A stretch of DNA of 64,000 nt from Kitasatospora paranensis (lineage in GTDB: Bacteria > Actinomycetota > Actinomycetes > Streptomycetales > Streptomycetaceae): NCBI RefSeq assembly GCF_039544005.1, contig NZ_BAABKV010000001.1, positions 2,108,001-2,172,000 of the forward strand, read 5' to 3'. The translations under genes and the position numbers were made by a program. This document shows positions 46,623 to 55,870 of the stretch, in pieces (position 1 is the first letter of the stretch; each line of letters opens with the position of its first letter). The notes under the pieces are model-generated. The model worked only from the letters and a program-made list of their open reading frames with translations. It did not search any database and was not told the DNA's origin.

Positions 46623-47467
46623 GTGGACGGGCCGGACGTCGTCGACGAGAGCGCACGGGTGCGGCCCGCGGGCCCGATGGCCGGGTACGCGGCCTGGTAC
46701 TCGGGGTACCGCCAGGCGGGTCTGCCGCCCGGGCGGCACCGCGGCCTGCCGTCGCCGTACCTGACCCTGATCTTCACCCTGGACGACCCGCTGACGGTGG
46801 CGATGCACCCGGAGTCCGGCCGGGGTCCGGCGACGTACCGGGCGCTGGTGGGCGGGCTGCACACGGTGCCGGCGCTGATCACCCACCCGGGCCGGCAGTC
46901 CGGGGTGCAGGTGGGGCTGGATCCGCTGGCGGCGCGGGCGCTGCTCGGGCTGCCGGCCGGCGAGCTGGCCGGGCTGGACGTGCCGGCGGAGACGCTGCTC
47001 GGGCCGCTGGCGGCGGAAATCCGGGAGCGGATGCTGGCGGCGGCGGACTGGCCGTCCCGGTTCGCGGTGCTGGACGGGCTGCTCGCCCGGGCGGCCCGGC
47101 CGGGCCCGGAGGTGCCGCCGGAGGTCCGGGAGGCGTGGCGGCGGCTGCGGCGCTCGGGGGCCGGGTGCCGGTGTCGGCGCTGGCCGCCGAGGTGGGGTGG
47201 AGCGAACGGCACCTGGCGGCACGCTTCCGCCGGGAGACCGGCTTGTCGCCGAAGGAGGCGGCACGGGTCGTCCGCTTCGACCGGGCGCGCCGCCGGGCGG
47301 CGGCCGGGGGCGGGCGGCTGGCGGAGCTCGCCGCGGAGTGCGGCTACTTCGACCAGGCACACCTGGCCCGCGACTTCCGGGCGCTGGCGGGCGTTGCGCC
47401 GAGCGTGTGGTTGGCGGAGGAGTTCCGATTCGTCCAAGCCGCGGCGGCGCCGGCCGGGGCACTCTGA
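46623..47467 (+). CDS. AraC-family transcription regulator; one frame slip
   Basis: About 281 residues from GTG 46623. The N-terminal part ([27 protein letters not shown]) resembles AraC proteins with a DUF6597-type domain. After a slip in the GGGGG run near 47157 the C-terminal HTH pair reads [34 protein letters not shown] and [26 protein letters not shown], the two AraC helices. It is divergent from the ECF41 gene and is followed after 51 bp by a VOC protein gene that it may control. Both halves are intact apart from the slip. Confidence 0.8.
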
Positions 47468-47518
47468 CGGTGGGAGCGGCCGGACCGGGGCCGCCCGGAC
47501 GGTTCGGAGGTGGGCAGG

Positions 47519-47947
47519 ATGAGCGCGGCACAACAGGACGCCGAGGCACCGCGGCCGCAGGTGTGGCCGACGCTGCGGGCGAACGACGCACGGGCACTGA
47601 TCGCGTTCCTGGTGGAGGCCTTCGGCTTCGAGGAGACCGCGGTGTACGGCGACGACGAGCTGGTGCGCCACGCGGAGCTGGCCTGGCCGGAGGGCGGCGG
47701 GGTGATGCTGGGGTCCGTCCGCGAGGACGGGCCCGCACAGGGCGGCCCGACGCCGCCGGGCCTGTTCAGCGCCTATGTGGTGACGGCGGACCCGGACGGG
47801 GTGCACGCGCGGGCGGTGGCGGCGGGCGCCGTCGTCACCGACGCCCTGCACGAGACGGACTACGGCTCCCGGGACTTCGCCGCCCGGGACCCGGAGGGCA
47901 ACCACTGGTACTTCGGCACGTACCGGGGTGAGCCGCGCCGCGGCTGA
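47519..47947 (+). CDS. VOC (glyoxalase/bleomycin-resistance-like) protein
   Basis: 142 residues from ATG 47519 with GGAGGTGG upstream. The pattern LRANDARALIAFLVEAFGFEETAVY at the start and FAARDPEGNHWYFGTY at the end is typical of the glyoxalase/extradiol fold. His and Glu positions for a metal are partly kept. Paired with the AraC regulator in the same order as in many actinomycete genomes. The substrate cannot be read from the sequence. Confidence 0.83.
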   Translation: MSAAQQDAEAPRPQVWPTLRANDARALIAFLVEAFGFEETAVYGDDELVRHAELAWPEGGGVMLGSVREDGPAQGGPTPPGLFSAYVVTADPDGVHARAVAAGAVVTDALHETDYGSRDFAARDPEGNHWYFGTYRGEPRRG

Positions 47948-48430
47948 CCACCGGCCCCGTCCAGCGCAGCCGCACCGCACCGAACGGCCGAGTCACGGCG
48001 GGACGGCGTGTCCGGGGCCGGACGGGCGATGTCCGGGACCACCGCCGGCCGCCGCCACGACGACCGGACGGCGTTCCGGGCGGCGGCACCGGCGGGTGCG
48101 GGAGCACCCGGCGATGTCCGGGCCCGGCCCGGTTCCTCCGGCCGCCCCACGTGGGCGGACGCGGCCGGACCGGGGTCCTCCCGGACGTCCCGGCGGCCCG
48201 GCGGCAGGTCGAGGTCCTGCTGCCGGCGGCCCGGCGGCAGGCCGCCCCGGCCCGGCCGCTCGCGGGGGCCGGCGGGCGGCCCGGATGCCGCCGAACGGCC
48301 CAATCCGGGACGTCATCCCAGGTGAGAGCCGGACTTGACGCCGAGAAGGGCGAGGCCCCGCGGCGTACGATGGTGGCCAGAACAGGCCCTTTGCGGCGCC
48401 CACTACGGTCTCCTGGCAGGAGAGAAGGGG
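47948..48430. other. Intergenic region (483 bp) without recognised gene
   Basis: Very GC-rich. A near-repeat of GGCGGCCCGGCGGCAGG occurs at about 48189 and 48225. No ORF here has good codon use on either strand. It should contain the permease promoter at its right end (TGGTGGCC to 48380), but I see no clear -10. Confidence 0.4.
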
Positions 48431-50014
48431 GTGGGTCAGGTGGCGATGCCTCCCAGTAGCCCGGCCCCGTCCGCCCCACCCCCGACGACCGGCTCGGGCG
48501 CCGGCGAGAAGGGTTTGAAGACCGGCGCCCTCGGCCTGGTCTCGTCCGTCGCCATCGGGCTGGCCTCCACGGCCCCCGCGTACAGCCTGGCCGCCACGCT
48601 GGGGATCATCGTCGTCGGGGTGGGCTTCCAGGCTCCGATCGTCACCATGCTGGCGTTCATCCCGATGCTGCTGATCGCCTACTCCTACAAGGAGTTGAAC
48701 GCCTCCGACCCGGACTGCGGGACGACGTTCACCTGGGCGGCCCGGGCCTTCGGCCCGCGCACGGGCTGGATGGGCGGCTGGGGCATCATCGTCGCCGACA
48801 TCATCGTGATGGCGAACCTGGCACAGATCGCCGGCATCTACGGATTCAAGCTGGTCGGCCTGGACTCGCTGGCGAACTCCAGCACCTGGACGACCCTGGC
48901 CGGCGTGGTGTGGATCATCGTGATGACGGCGATCTGCTACGTCGGCATCGAGATCTCGGCGGCCCTCCAGCGCTGGCTGCTGGCGGTCGAGGTCGTGATG
49001 CTGGTGCTGCTGTCGGTGACCGCGCTGGTCAAGGTGTACGGGTCGAGCCCACCGTCGACGGCCGTGCACGTCAGCGGGTCGTGGTTCAACCCGTTCGAGA
49101 TCTCCTCGGCCTCGGCGTTCACCGCCGGCATCCTCGCCGCGGTCTTCATCTACTGGGGTTGGGACACCGCGGTCTCCGTGAACGAGGAGACGGCCGACTC
49201 GGCCCGCACCCCCGGCCGGGCGGCGGTCATCTCGACCGTGCTGCTGCTGGTCATCTACGCCCTGGTGTCGGTCTCGGCGCAGGCGTTCGCGGGCATCGGC
49301 ACCAAGGGCATCGGGCTCGGCAACGAGGACAACTCCGGCGACGTGCTGTCGGGGCTCGGCGATGCGGTCTTCGGCACGACCGGATTCGGCGGGTTCCTCA
49401 GCAAGCTGCTGATCTTCATGGTGCTGACCTCGTCCGCGGCCTCCACCCAGACCACGATCCTGCCGACCGCCCGGACGAGCTTCTCGATGGCCGCGCACAA
49501 GGCGATCCCGACCCAGTTCGCCCGGGTCCACCGCCGCCACCTGACCCCGACCTGGTCGACGATCGGCATGGGCGTCGTCTCGATCGCCTTCTACGTGCTG
49601 CTCACCGCGATCAGCGGCAACGTGCTGGCCGACTCGATCGCCTCGGTCGGCCTCGGGATCGCCTTCTACTACGGGCTGACCGGCTTCGCCTGCGTCTGGT
49701 ACTACCGCAGGGTGCTGACCCGCAGCGTCCGGGACTTCGTCTTCAAGGGCGTGGCCCCGCTGCTCGGCGGCCTGATGCTGCTGTACTTCTTCTGCTACGG
49801 GGCGTTCGACGTCTACGCCGACCCGAACTACGGCAGCACCTCGATCGACCTGCCGATCTTCGGCCAGACCGGCGGTGTCACCGTGATCGGCATCGGCGCC
49901 CTGGTGCTCGGCTTCCTGCTCATGCTGGTGCAGTGGGCTGTCCAGGGCTCGTGGTTCCGGCGCCCGGACGTGCCGGTCAGCGCGGCCGATCCGGCGGACG
50001 CACCGCAGTCCTGA
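48431..50014 (+). CDS. APC-superfamily amino acid permease
   Basis: 527 residues. GTG 48431 is chosen because AGGAGAGAAGG lies directly upstream; ATG 48446 is in frame and possible. It has twelve hydrophobic segments and the APC opening GLVSSVAIGLASTAPAYSLAATLGII, in which the first helix is broken by a Gly-rich stretch. Internal FIYWGWDTAVSVNEETADSARTPGRAA is typical of helix 6-7. It likely imports an amino acid or amine by proton or cation coupling; the substrate is not deducible. It stands alone, converging on a PPOX-fold gene. Confidence 0.87.
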   Translation: MGQVAMPPSSPAPSAPPPTTGSGAGEKGLKTGALGLVSSVAIGLASTAPAYSLAATLGIIVVGVGFQAPIVTMLAFIPMLLIAYSYKELNASDPDCGTTFTWAARAFGPRTGWMGGWGIIVADIIVMANLAQIAGIYGFKLVGLDSLANSSTWTTLAGVVWIIVMTAICYVGIEISAALQRWLLAVEVVMLVLLSVTALVKVYGSSPPSTAVHVSGSWFNPFEISSASAFTAGILAAVFIYWGWDTAVSVNEETADSARTPGRAAVISTVLLLVIYALVSVSAQAFAGIGTKGIGLGNEDNSGDVLSGLGDAVFGTTGFGGFLSKLLIFMVLTSSAASTQTTILPTARTSFSMAAHKAIPTQFARVHRRHLTPTWSTIGMGVVSIAFYVLLTAISGNVLADSIASVGLGIAFYYGLTGFACVWYYRRVLTRSVRDFVFKGVAPLLGGLMLLYFFCYGAFDVYADPNYGSTSIDLPIFGQTGGVTVIGIGALVLGFLLMLVQWAVQGSWFRRPDVPVSAADPADAPQS

Positions 50015-50043
50015 CCCGGCCCGGCCGCGGCCCGGCCGACGGA

Positions 50044-50553
50044 TCAGAGTCCGCCGGCCGGGAAGCGCCAGCGGGTCGGCGACCCTCGGAAGTCCGTGTG
50101 CAGCATGCCGATCGCCTGCGCCGGGCGGACGACCACGACGGCGTTCACCGCCGGGTCCAGGAAGTCGACACCGTACGCGGTCTGGTACTTCGTGTTGAGC
50201 GCCGCCAGGAAGGCGGCGATCGCGGCGGGCTCCGCGACCACCTCGGCCCGGCCCTCCACGATCACCGGGTCGCGCGCGTCGTCGGTGGTGACCACGCAGT
50301 CCGGATGCTCCGCCAGGTTGTGGATCTTCCGGGACTGCACGCTGGTGCTGAACCACACCGACCCGTCCAGCCAGACACCCCACACGGGCATCACGTGCGG
50401 GCGCCCGTCCGGGCGGACGGACGACACCCAGTAGTCGTGCGAGTCGGTGATCCGCTGCCGCGCCCACTCCCAGGGCAGCAGCCCGCCGCCCTCGTCCGCG
50501 GCCAGGATCCCGTACCCGGGCATGTGCGGCCGGTCGGCCGTCGGCTCGGTCAT
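50044..50553 (-). CDS. PPOX/FMN-binding split-barrel protein (F420/flavin-dependent)
   Basis: 169 residues from ATG 50553 (GAGGAGGCGCAGCC upstream). Sequence SSVRPDGRPHVMPVWGVWLDGSVWFSTSVQSRKIHNL is the standard start of the pyridoxamine-phosphate-oxidase-like split barrel. It may bind F420 or FMN; many actinomycete members are F420-dependent reductases or biliverdin-type enzymes. The gene faces the APC permease gene with only 29 bp between stops. Confidence 0.83.
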   Translation of the reverse strand: MTEPTADRPHMPGYGILAADEGGGLLPWEWARQRITDSHDYWVSSVRPDGRPHVMPVWGVWLDGSVWFSTSVQSRKIHNLAEHPDCVVTTDDARDPVIVEGRAEVVAEPAAIAAFLAALNTKYQTAYGVDFLDPAVNAVVVVRPAQAIGMLHTDFRGSPTRWRFPAGGL

Positions 50554-50695
50554 GGCTGCGCCTCCTCGCCGGGCGGGCGGCACCCGACGGCCGCCCCGGT
50601 GCCAGCCTAGGGCTTCCCCTTCGGATCCCGGCGCACCCGGAAAGATCCGAAGGAGGCGCCCCAGTGCCTGGGTCGGGGGCCTGCGCCGGGCCGCT

Positions 50696-51679
50696 TCACC
50701 AGCGGTCGTGCACCTGCGGCCGGATCCGGCGGTCGTAGAGGTCGCGGACGGCCGCCAGGGTGGCCTGCGGCAGCGGCGGGAGCGAGGCGGCGGCCGCGTT
50801 GGCGCGGGCCTGCTGCGGGTTCCGGGCGCCGGGGATGACCGTGGTGACACCGGGCTGCTGGAGGATCCAGCGCAGGGCGGTGCGGGCCGGGGTGACGCCC
50901 TCGGGGGCCAGCGCCGCGAACTCCACCGCGGCCTCCACCCCGGTCGCGAAGTCCACGCCCGAGAAGGTCTCGCCCTGGTCGAAGGCCTCGCCGTGCCGGT
51001 TGTAGGTGCGGTGGTCGTCGGCCGGGAAGACGGTGTCGGCGGTGTACTTGCCGCTCAGCAGGCCGGAAGCCAGCGGGACGCGGGCCAGGACGCCGACCCC
51101 GGCGGCCGCCGCGGCCGGCAGCACCCGCTCCAGCGGCTTCAGCCGGAACGCGTTCAGGATGATCTGCACGCTCGCCGTGCCGGGACGCGCGATCGCGGTC
51201 AGCGCCTCGGCACAGGTCTCCACGCTGACGCCGTACGCGGCGATCCGCTCCTCGGCGACCAGGGTGTCCAGCGCGTCGAACACCTCGTCCGAGGAGTAGA
51301 CCGGGGTCGGCGGGCAGTGCAGCTGCACCAGGTCGAGCCGGTCCACCCCCAGGTTCTTGCGGGAACGGTCCGCCCAGGCACGGAAGTTGGCGACGTTGTA
51401 GTGCTCCGGCCGCTGCTCGGTGCGGCGGCCGAACTTGGTGGCGACGAACACGCCGGCGTCCGGGCGCCCGCCGAGGTACCGGCCGATCAACTGCTCGCTG
51501 CGGCCGTCGCCGTACACGTCGGCGGTGTCGAAGAGGGTCACCCCGGCCTCGACCGAGGCGTCGAGGACGGCCAGCGCGTCCTCCTCCCGGACATCACCCC
51601 AGTCCGCGCCGAGCTGCCAGGTGCCGAGGCCGACGACGGAGACGGGGCGGCCGGTGCGGCCGAGTACGCGCTGTTCCAT
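50696..51679 (-). CDS. Aldo/keto reductase
   Basis: 327 residues from ATG 51679. NADPH-dependent aldo-keto reductase: FDTADVYGDGRSEQLIG supplies Asp and Tyr, ATKFGRR the Lys and LDLVQLHCP the His of the catalytic tetrad; TTVIPGARNPQQ is the C-terminal cofactor motif. It is complete, 77 bp downstream of the UbiA gene on the same strand. It might act on an aldehyde or keto group in that pathway, but such enzymes are general and no direct link is shown. Confidence 0.9.
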   Translation of the reverse strand: MEQRVLGRTGRPVSVVGLGTWQLGADWGDVREEDALAVLDASVEAGVTLFDTADVYGDGRSEQLIGRYLGGRPDAGVFVATKFGRRTEQRPEHYNVANFRAWADRSRKNLGVDRLDLVQLHCPPTPVYSSDEVFDALDTLVAEERIAAYGVSVETCAEALTAIARPGTASVQIILNAFRLKPLERVLPAAAAAGVGVLARVPLASGLLSGKYTADTVFPADDHRTYNRHGEAFDQGETFSGVDFATGVEAAVEFAALAPEGVTPARTALRWILQQPGVTTVIPGARNPQQARANAAAASLPPLPQATLAAVRDLYDRRIRPQVHDRW

Positions 51680-51756
51680 GGGAGGAGCCTCTCATCCGGC
51701 ACCGGGTGTGCCCGCGCAGGGCCCCGTCCGCGTGTCCGGGCCGCCCTGAGCCCCCG

Positions 51757-52626
51757 TCACCCGGTCGGTGAGGCGCCGCGGAGGAGCAGCAGCGCGACGT
51801 CCAGGCCGGCGATCCCCAGTGCCGCCAGGAACGGCACCCGGCCGGGCGCCGCCGGTGCCAGCACCGCGGCCGCACCGGCCGTCACCAGCACGGCGAGCCC
51901 GGCCGCACCCGGCGGGCCCGGCGGGCCGAGCACCAGGACGGCGGTCGCCGCCGCCAGGCAGCCGGCGGCCAGCGCCGCCGACGCGCGCCGTCCGAGCCGC
52001 TGCGGCAGCCCGAGCACGCCCGCCGCCCGGTCGTCCGCGATGTCCGGCAGCACGTTGGCCAGGTGCGCGCCGCAGCCCAGCAGCACGGCCGCCGCCGTCA
52101 CCCACCGGGCCGGCCACGGGGCGCCCGGCAGCGCCAGCGTCACGAACGCCGGCAGCAGTCCGAAGGCGACCGCGTACGGCAGCCAGGACAGCACCGTGCG
52201 CTTCAGCCCGAGGTCGTACGCCCACCCCGCCGCGACCCCCGTCAGGTGCGCGGCACCGGCGGCCGCACCACAGGCCAGCGACAACGGCACCGCCGCCAGC
52301 AGTGCCAGGCCGGCGCCCGCGCCCACCACCCCGGGCGGCACGTCACCGCGGACGAGCGGCTTGTCCCGGCGCCCGGCGGCGACGTCCCGGGCCAGGTCGG
52401 CCCGGTCGTTGCACCAGCCGATCGACAGCTGCCCGGCGGCCACCGCGGCCGCGGTCAGCAGGGTGCCGCCCACGCCCCGCCCGGCGGCCGCCGCCAGCGC
52501 GGCCGCGAACACCGTCACCGCGGCGGCCGGCGCGGGGTGACAGCTCGCCAGCAGCGCCCCGGCGGCGGCCCGTGTCCCGCGGCCCGCGGCGACGCGCGCC
52601 CCCGGCCCGGTCAGCTCGTTCGACAT
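51757..52626 (-). CDS. UbiA-family prenyltransferase
   Basis: 289 residues from ATG 52626, with about eight hydrophobic helices. The first Asp-rich motif NDRADLARD (NDxxDxxxD) and the second DIADD are in the expected places, so the enzyme should bind Mg and a prenyl diphosphate. UbiA enzymes attach prenyl groups to aromatic acceptors. It diverges from the type III PKS operon across 109 bp, so a phenolic lipid or quinone from that operon is the natural acceptor; this is inference. Confidence 0.85.
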   Translation of the reverse strand: MSNELTGPGARVAAGRGTRAAAGALLASCHPAPAAAVTVFAAALAAAAGRGVGGTLLTAAAVAAGQLSIGWCNDRADLARDVAAGRRDKPLVRGDVPPGVVGAGAGLALLAAVPLSLACGAAAGAAHLTGVAAGWAYDLGLKRTVLSWLPYAVAFGLLPAFVTLALPGAPWPARWVTAAAVLLGCGAHLANVLPDIADDRAAGVLGLPQRLGRRASAALAAGCLAAATAVLVLGPPGPPGAAGLAVLVTAGAAAVLAPAAPGRVPFLAALGIAGLDVALLLLRGASPTG

Positions 52627-52697
52627 GGCGTCAGGGTAGGGCCCGCCGGCGCCCGGCTGCGGGACGCAGTCGCGGACGGCACGCCCGGAGTGTTCCG

Positions 52698-52736
52698 TTG
52701 AGGAGGGTTCTCCTGTTCGTCCCTATGCTGAACGGA
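52698..52736 (+). promoter_or_regulatory. Candidate leaderless promoter of the PKS operon
   Basis: TATGCT at 52724-52729 resembles a -10 and ends six bases before the PKS ATG, so the transcript may begin at the start codon. TTGAGG at 52698 is a possible but distant -35 (20-bp spacing). A small palindrome AGGAG-GGTT-CTCCT (52701-52714) lies between them and could be an operator. Confidence 0.45.
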
Positions 52737-53800
52737 TGACCAGAATCGTGGCGGTGAGCGGGGTGCTGCCACCCCACCGGTACCGGCAGCAGGAGCTGGC
52801 CGAGGCCCTCGCCCGACTGGTCCTGCCGCCGGGCGCCGATCCCGCCGTGCTGCACCGGCTGCACGCCGGGGCCGGGGTGACCACCCGCCACCTGGCGCTC
52901 CCGCTGGAGGCGTACGCCGACCTCGGCGGGTTCGGGCGGGCCAACGACGCCTTCATCGCGGCCGCCCTCGACCTGGGCGAACAGGCCGTCCGCGCCGCGC
53001 TCGACGGCTCCGGCCTGACCGCCGACGGGATCGACCTGGTCGTCTCGACCTCGGTGACGGGCATCGCCGCCCCCTCGCTGGAGGCCCGGCTCGCGGGGCC
53101 GCTGGGCCTGCGCCAGGACGTCCGCCGACTGCCGGTGTTCGGCCTCGGCTGCGCGGGCGGCGCGGCCGGGCTCGCCCGCCTGGACGACCACCTGACCGGG
53201 CATCCGGGCCACGCCGCCCTGCTGCTCTCCACCGAGCTCTGCTCCCTGACCCTGCAGCGCTCGGACGCCTCGCCGGCCAACCTGGTGGCGTCCGCGCTGT
53301 TCGGCGACGGTGCGGGTGCGCTGCTCGCCGTCGGCGCCGGACACCCGCTGCACGACACGGCCCCCGGCCCCACCGTGGTCGCCAGCCGCAGCCGGCTCTA
53401 CCCGGGCACCGGGCACCTGCTCGGCTGGGACATCGGCGACCGCGGCTTCCGGATCGTGCTCGGCAGCGACCTGCCCGAACTCGCCCGGCTGCACGTCGCC
53501 GAGGAGACCGCCGCCTTCCTCGCCGAGCACGACCTCAAGCCCGGCGACGTCGACGCCTGGATCTGCCACCCCGGCGGCCCGAAGGTGCTGGACGCGCTCT
53601 CGGAGGCGCTCGGCCTGCCCGACGCGGCGTTCGCGGCCAGCCGCCGGTCGCTGGCGGCGGCCGGCAACCTCTCCTCCGCCTCCGTGCTGCACATCCTGCG
53701 CGACGTCCAGGCCGCACGGCGCCCGGCTCCGGGCTCGACCGGCCTGATGCTGGCCCTGGGCCCCGGCTTCGCCTCCGAACTCGTCCTGCTGCGCTGGTGA
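52736..53800 (+). CDS. Type III polyketide synthase
   Basis: 354 residues from ATG 52736. The catalytic triad is complete: Cys139 in GLGCAGGAAGLAR, His278 in ICHPGGPKVLD and Asn311 in AGNLSSAS. This is the chalcone/stilbene synthase fold; bacterial members make alkylresorcinols, alkylpyrones or tetrahydroxynaphthalene. The following ICMT-like and FAD genes give the same order as the S. griseus srsABC operon, where SrsA makes alkylresorcinols from fatty acyl starters. That makes a phenolic-lipid synthase most likely, with RppA-like activity as an alternative. Confidence 0.88.
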   Translation: MTRIVAVSGVLPPHRYRQQELAEALARLVLPPGADPAVLHRLHAGAGVTTRHLALPLEAYADLGGFGRANDAFIAAALDLGEQAVRAALDGSGLTADGIDLVVSTSVTGIAAPSLEARLAGPLGLRQDVRRLPVFGLGCAGGAAGLARLDDHLTGHPGHAALLLSTELCSLTLQRSDASPANLVASALFGDGAGALLAVGAGHPLHDTAPGPTVVASRSRLYPGTGHLLGWDIGDRGFRIVLGSDLPELARLHVAEETAAFLAEHDLKPGDVDAWICHPGGPKVLDALSEALGLPDAAFAASRRSLAAAGNLSSASVLHILRDVQAARRPAPGSTGLMLALGPGFASELVLLRW

Positions 53801-53807
53801 TCCGACG

Positions 53808-54329
53808 ATGCCCTGGTACACCCTGCTCATCGCGCTGACCGCCGCCGAGCGGATCGGCGAACTCGTCGTCGCCCGCCGCAACGCCGCCTGGAGCCTGGCC
53901 CGCGGCGGCACCGAGTCGGGCCGCGGGCACTACCCGCCGATGGTACTGCTGCACACCGCCCTGCTCGTCGGCTGCCTGCTGGAACCGGCCGTCGCCGACC
54001 GGCCGTTCGTCCCGCTGCTGGGCTGGCCGATGCTGGCCCTGGCGCTCGGCGCGCAGGGGCTGCGCTGGTGGTGCATCGCCACCCTTGGCCGCCGCTGGAA
54101 CACCCGTGTCATCGTCGTGCCCGGCCTGCCGCTGGTGACCGGCGGACCGTACCGGTGGCTGCGGCACCCCAACTACGTCGCCGTGGTGACGGAGGGCTTC
54201 GCGCTGCCCCTGGTGCACTCCGCCTGGGTCACCGCGCTCTGCTTCACCGGCCTGAACCTCGCCCTGCTGGCCGTCCGGATCCGCTGCGAGGAGACGGCGC
54301 TCGTCCGGGCCACGGCGGCGCTGCCGTGA
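53808..54329 (+). CDS. Isoprenylcysteine carboxyl methyltransferase-like membrane methyltransferase (SrsB-like)
   Basis: 173 residues from ATG 53808, 7 bp after the PKS stop. It has four hydrophobic helices and the ICMT signature GPYRWLRHPNYVAVVTEGFALPL with RCEETAL near the end. In srsABC the corresponding SrsB methylates alkylresorcinols. A matching role here is supported by order and tight spacing, not by direct evidence. The stop overlaps the next start as GTGA. Confidence 0.84.
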   Translation: MPWYTLLIALTAAERIGELVVARRNAAWSLARGGTESGRGHYPPMVLLHTALLVGCLLEPAVADRPFVPLLGWPMLALALGAQGLRWWCIATLGRRWNTRVIVVPGLPLVTGGPYRWLRHPNYVAVVTEGFALPLVHSAWVTALCFTGLNLALLAVRIRCEETALVRATAALP

Positions 54330-55351
54330 TCGACCTGCTGGTGGTGGGCGGCGGCCCGGCCGGGCTGGCCACCGCCGTGCACGCCGCTCTCGCCGGGCTG
54401 GAGACGGTCGTCGCGGAGCCGCGCCCCGGCCCGGTGGACAAGGCCTGCGGCGAGGGCCTGATGCCGCCCGCCGTACGGGAGTTGGCCGCACTGGGGGTCG
54501 CCCCGGCCGGGCAGCCCTTCCACGGCATCCGCTACCTGGACGCCGCCACCGGCCGCTGCGCCGAGGCCGCCTTCCGGCGGGGCGGCGGGCTCGGCGTGCG
54601 GCGCACCGTGCTGCACGCCGCACTGGCCGCCCGCGCCGCCGAACTCGGCGTCACCGTCGTGCCGTCCCGGGTCACCGATGTCCGCCTCGGCCCGGAGTCG
54701 GTGACCGCGGGCGGGCTGACCGCCCGCCACCTGGCGGTCGCCGACGGGCTCCACTCCCCCACCCGGCGGGCCCTCGGACTGCACCTGCCCACGCCCGCCG
54801 GGCCGTCCGCCCGGTACGGGCTGCGCCGCCACTACCCCCTGGCACCGTGGTCCGACCGCGTGGAGGTGCACTGGTCGGCACGGGCCGAGGCGTACGTCAC
54901 CCCGCTCGGACCGGAGCTGGTCGGGGTGGCGCTGCTCACCTCGGACCGGGCGCCGTTCGACGAGCAACTGGCGGCCTTCCCGCTGCTCGCGGCCCGGCTG
55001 GCGGGCGGCCCGGGCACACCCGTGCGCGGCGCCGGCCCGCTGCGGCAACGGTCCCGGGCCCGGGTCGCCGGCCGGGCGCTGCTCGTCGGCGACGCCGCCG
55101 GCTACCTGGACGCCCTCACCGGCGAGGGCCTGTCGGTCGCCCTCGCCTGCGCGGGCGAGCTGGTGCGCTGCCTGCGCGAGGGCCGGCCCGAGGCGTACGA
55201 GCAGGCGTGGCGGCGGGCCTCGCGCGGCTACCGGCTGCTCACGGGTGCGCTGCTGTGGGCGCGGCTCCGGCCGGCGCTGGCGCCGCGGATCGTGCCGCTG
55301 GCGGCCAGGCTGCCCCGGGCCTTCGAGGCGGGCGTCAACCTGCTGGCCTGA
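54326..55351 (+). CDS. FAD-dependent hydroxylase / geranylgeranyl-reductase-like flavoprotein (SrsC-like)
   Basis: 341 residues from GTG 54326. Rossmann motif VVGGGPAGLATAVHAALAG, middle motif LVGDAAGYLDALTGEGLSVAL (GD for FAD ribityl) and DKACGEGLMP are present, all marks of group A flavin monooxygenases and geranylgeranyl reductases. By order it corresponds to SrsC, which hydroxylates methylated alkylresorcinols to quinones. It ends the PKS operon. Confidence 0.84.
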   Translation: MIDLLVVGGGPAGLATAVHAALAGLETVVAEPRPGPVDKACGEGLMPPAVRELAALGVAPAGQPFHGIRYLDAATGRCAEAAFRRGGGLGVRRTVLHAALAARAAELGVTVVPSRVTDVRLGPESVTAGGLTARHLAVADGLHSPTRRALGLHLPTPAGPSARYGLRRHYPLAPWSDRVEVHWSARAEAYVTPLGPELVGVALLTSDRAPFDEQLAAFPLLAARLAGGPGTPVRGAGPLRQRSRARVAGRALLVGDAAGYLDALTGEGLSVALACAGELVRCLREGRPEAYEQAWRRASRGYRLLTGALLWARLRPALAPRIVPLAARLPRAFEAGVNLLA

Positions 55352-55870
55352 CCCGGGGACGGCGGCGGCCGGCACGGCCGCGCGGGGTGACTGGTCGCCC
55401 GGGTGGCGGGGACTTCCGCACCGCCCCCGGGCGCAGGTCAAGGGGACCGTGCGGGCCGGTGCACGGGCCAGGCGCAGGGACGGGTGCACGGGAGCGCGCG
55501 GGCGGCACAGGGGGCGCGTGCGGTCCCGCGGTCGGGCTGAACCGGCGTCACGGGCCGCCGGGGCAGCTGCCGGCCCCTCCGCCAACCCGCCCAACAGGTC
55601 GACCAATTACCTCAAATCGGGCATTACGGGCACACTTGGCCGCCTGTCGCGCCGGGCCTGTGCCCGATGTCACAGCAACCCCGTCACGACCCAGCCCTGC
55701 CAGGGAATTCGGGCGTGTACACGCCGTCCGGACCACCTCCCGGACGGGCAGCGGGCTTGCGTCGTGGGCGGACCGTCGCGCAGGCTCTGGCGCTGAGCGG
55801 TCCGCCCACTCCGTCCGACGGAGCGGCGGACCACGTCCATCGAGGGGGTACGAAAGGTCCCCCTGCCGCC
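55352..55870. other. Intergenic region (519 bp) upstream of GH16 gene
   Basis: A GC-rich half to about 55590 is followed by an AT-richer patch at 55597-55635 (AATTACCTCAAATCGGGCATTACGGG in pieces) that may contain the promoter of the secreted hydrolase gene. The open frame of the hydrolase extends back to 55667 but without a ribosome site, so I keep the start at 55871. No other gene is visible. Confidence 0.45.

Noticed and set aside
55667..55870. Upstream extension of the GH16 gene
   Set aside because: It would precede the signal peptide with a polar stretch and has no ribosome site; ATG 55871 gives a normal secreted protein.
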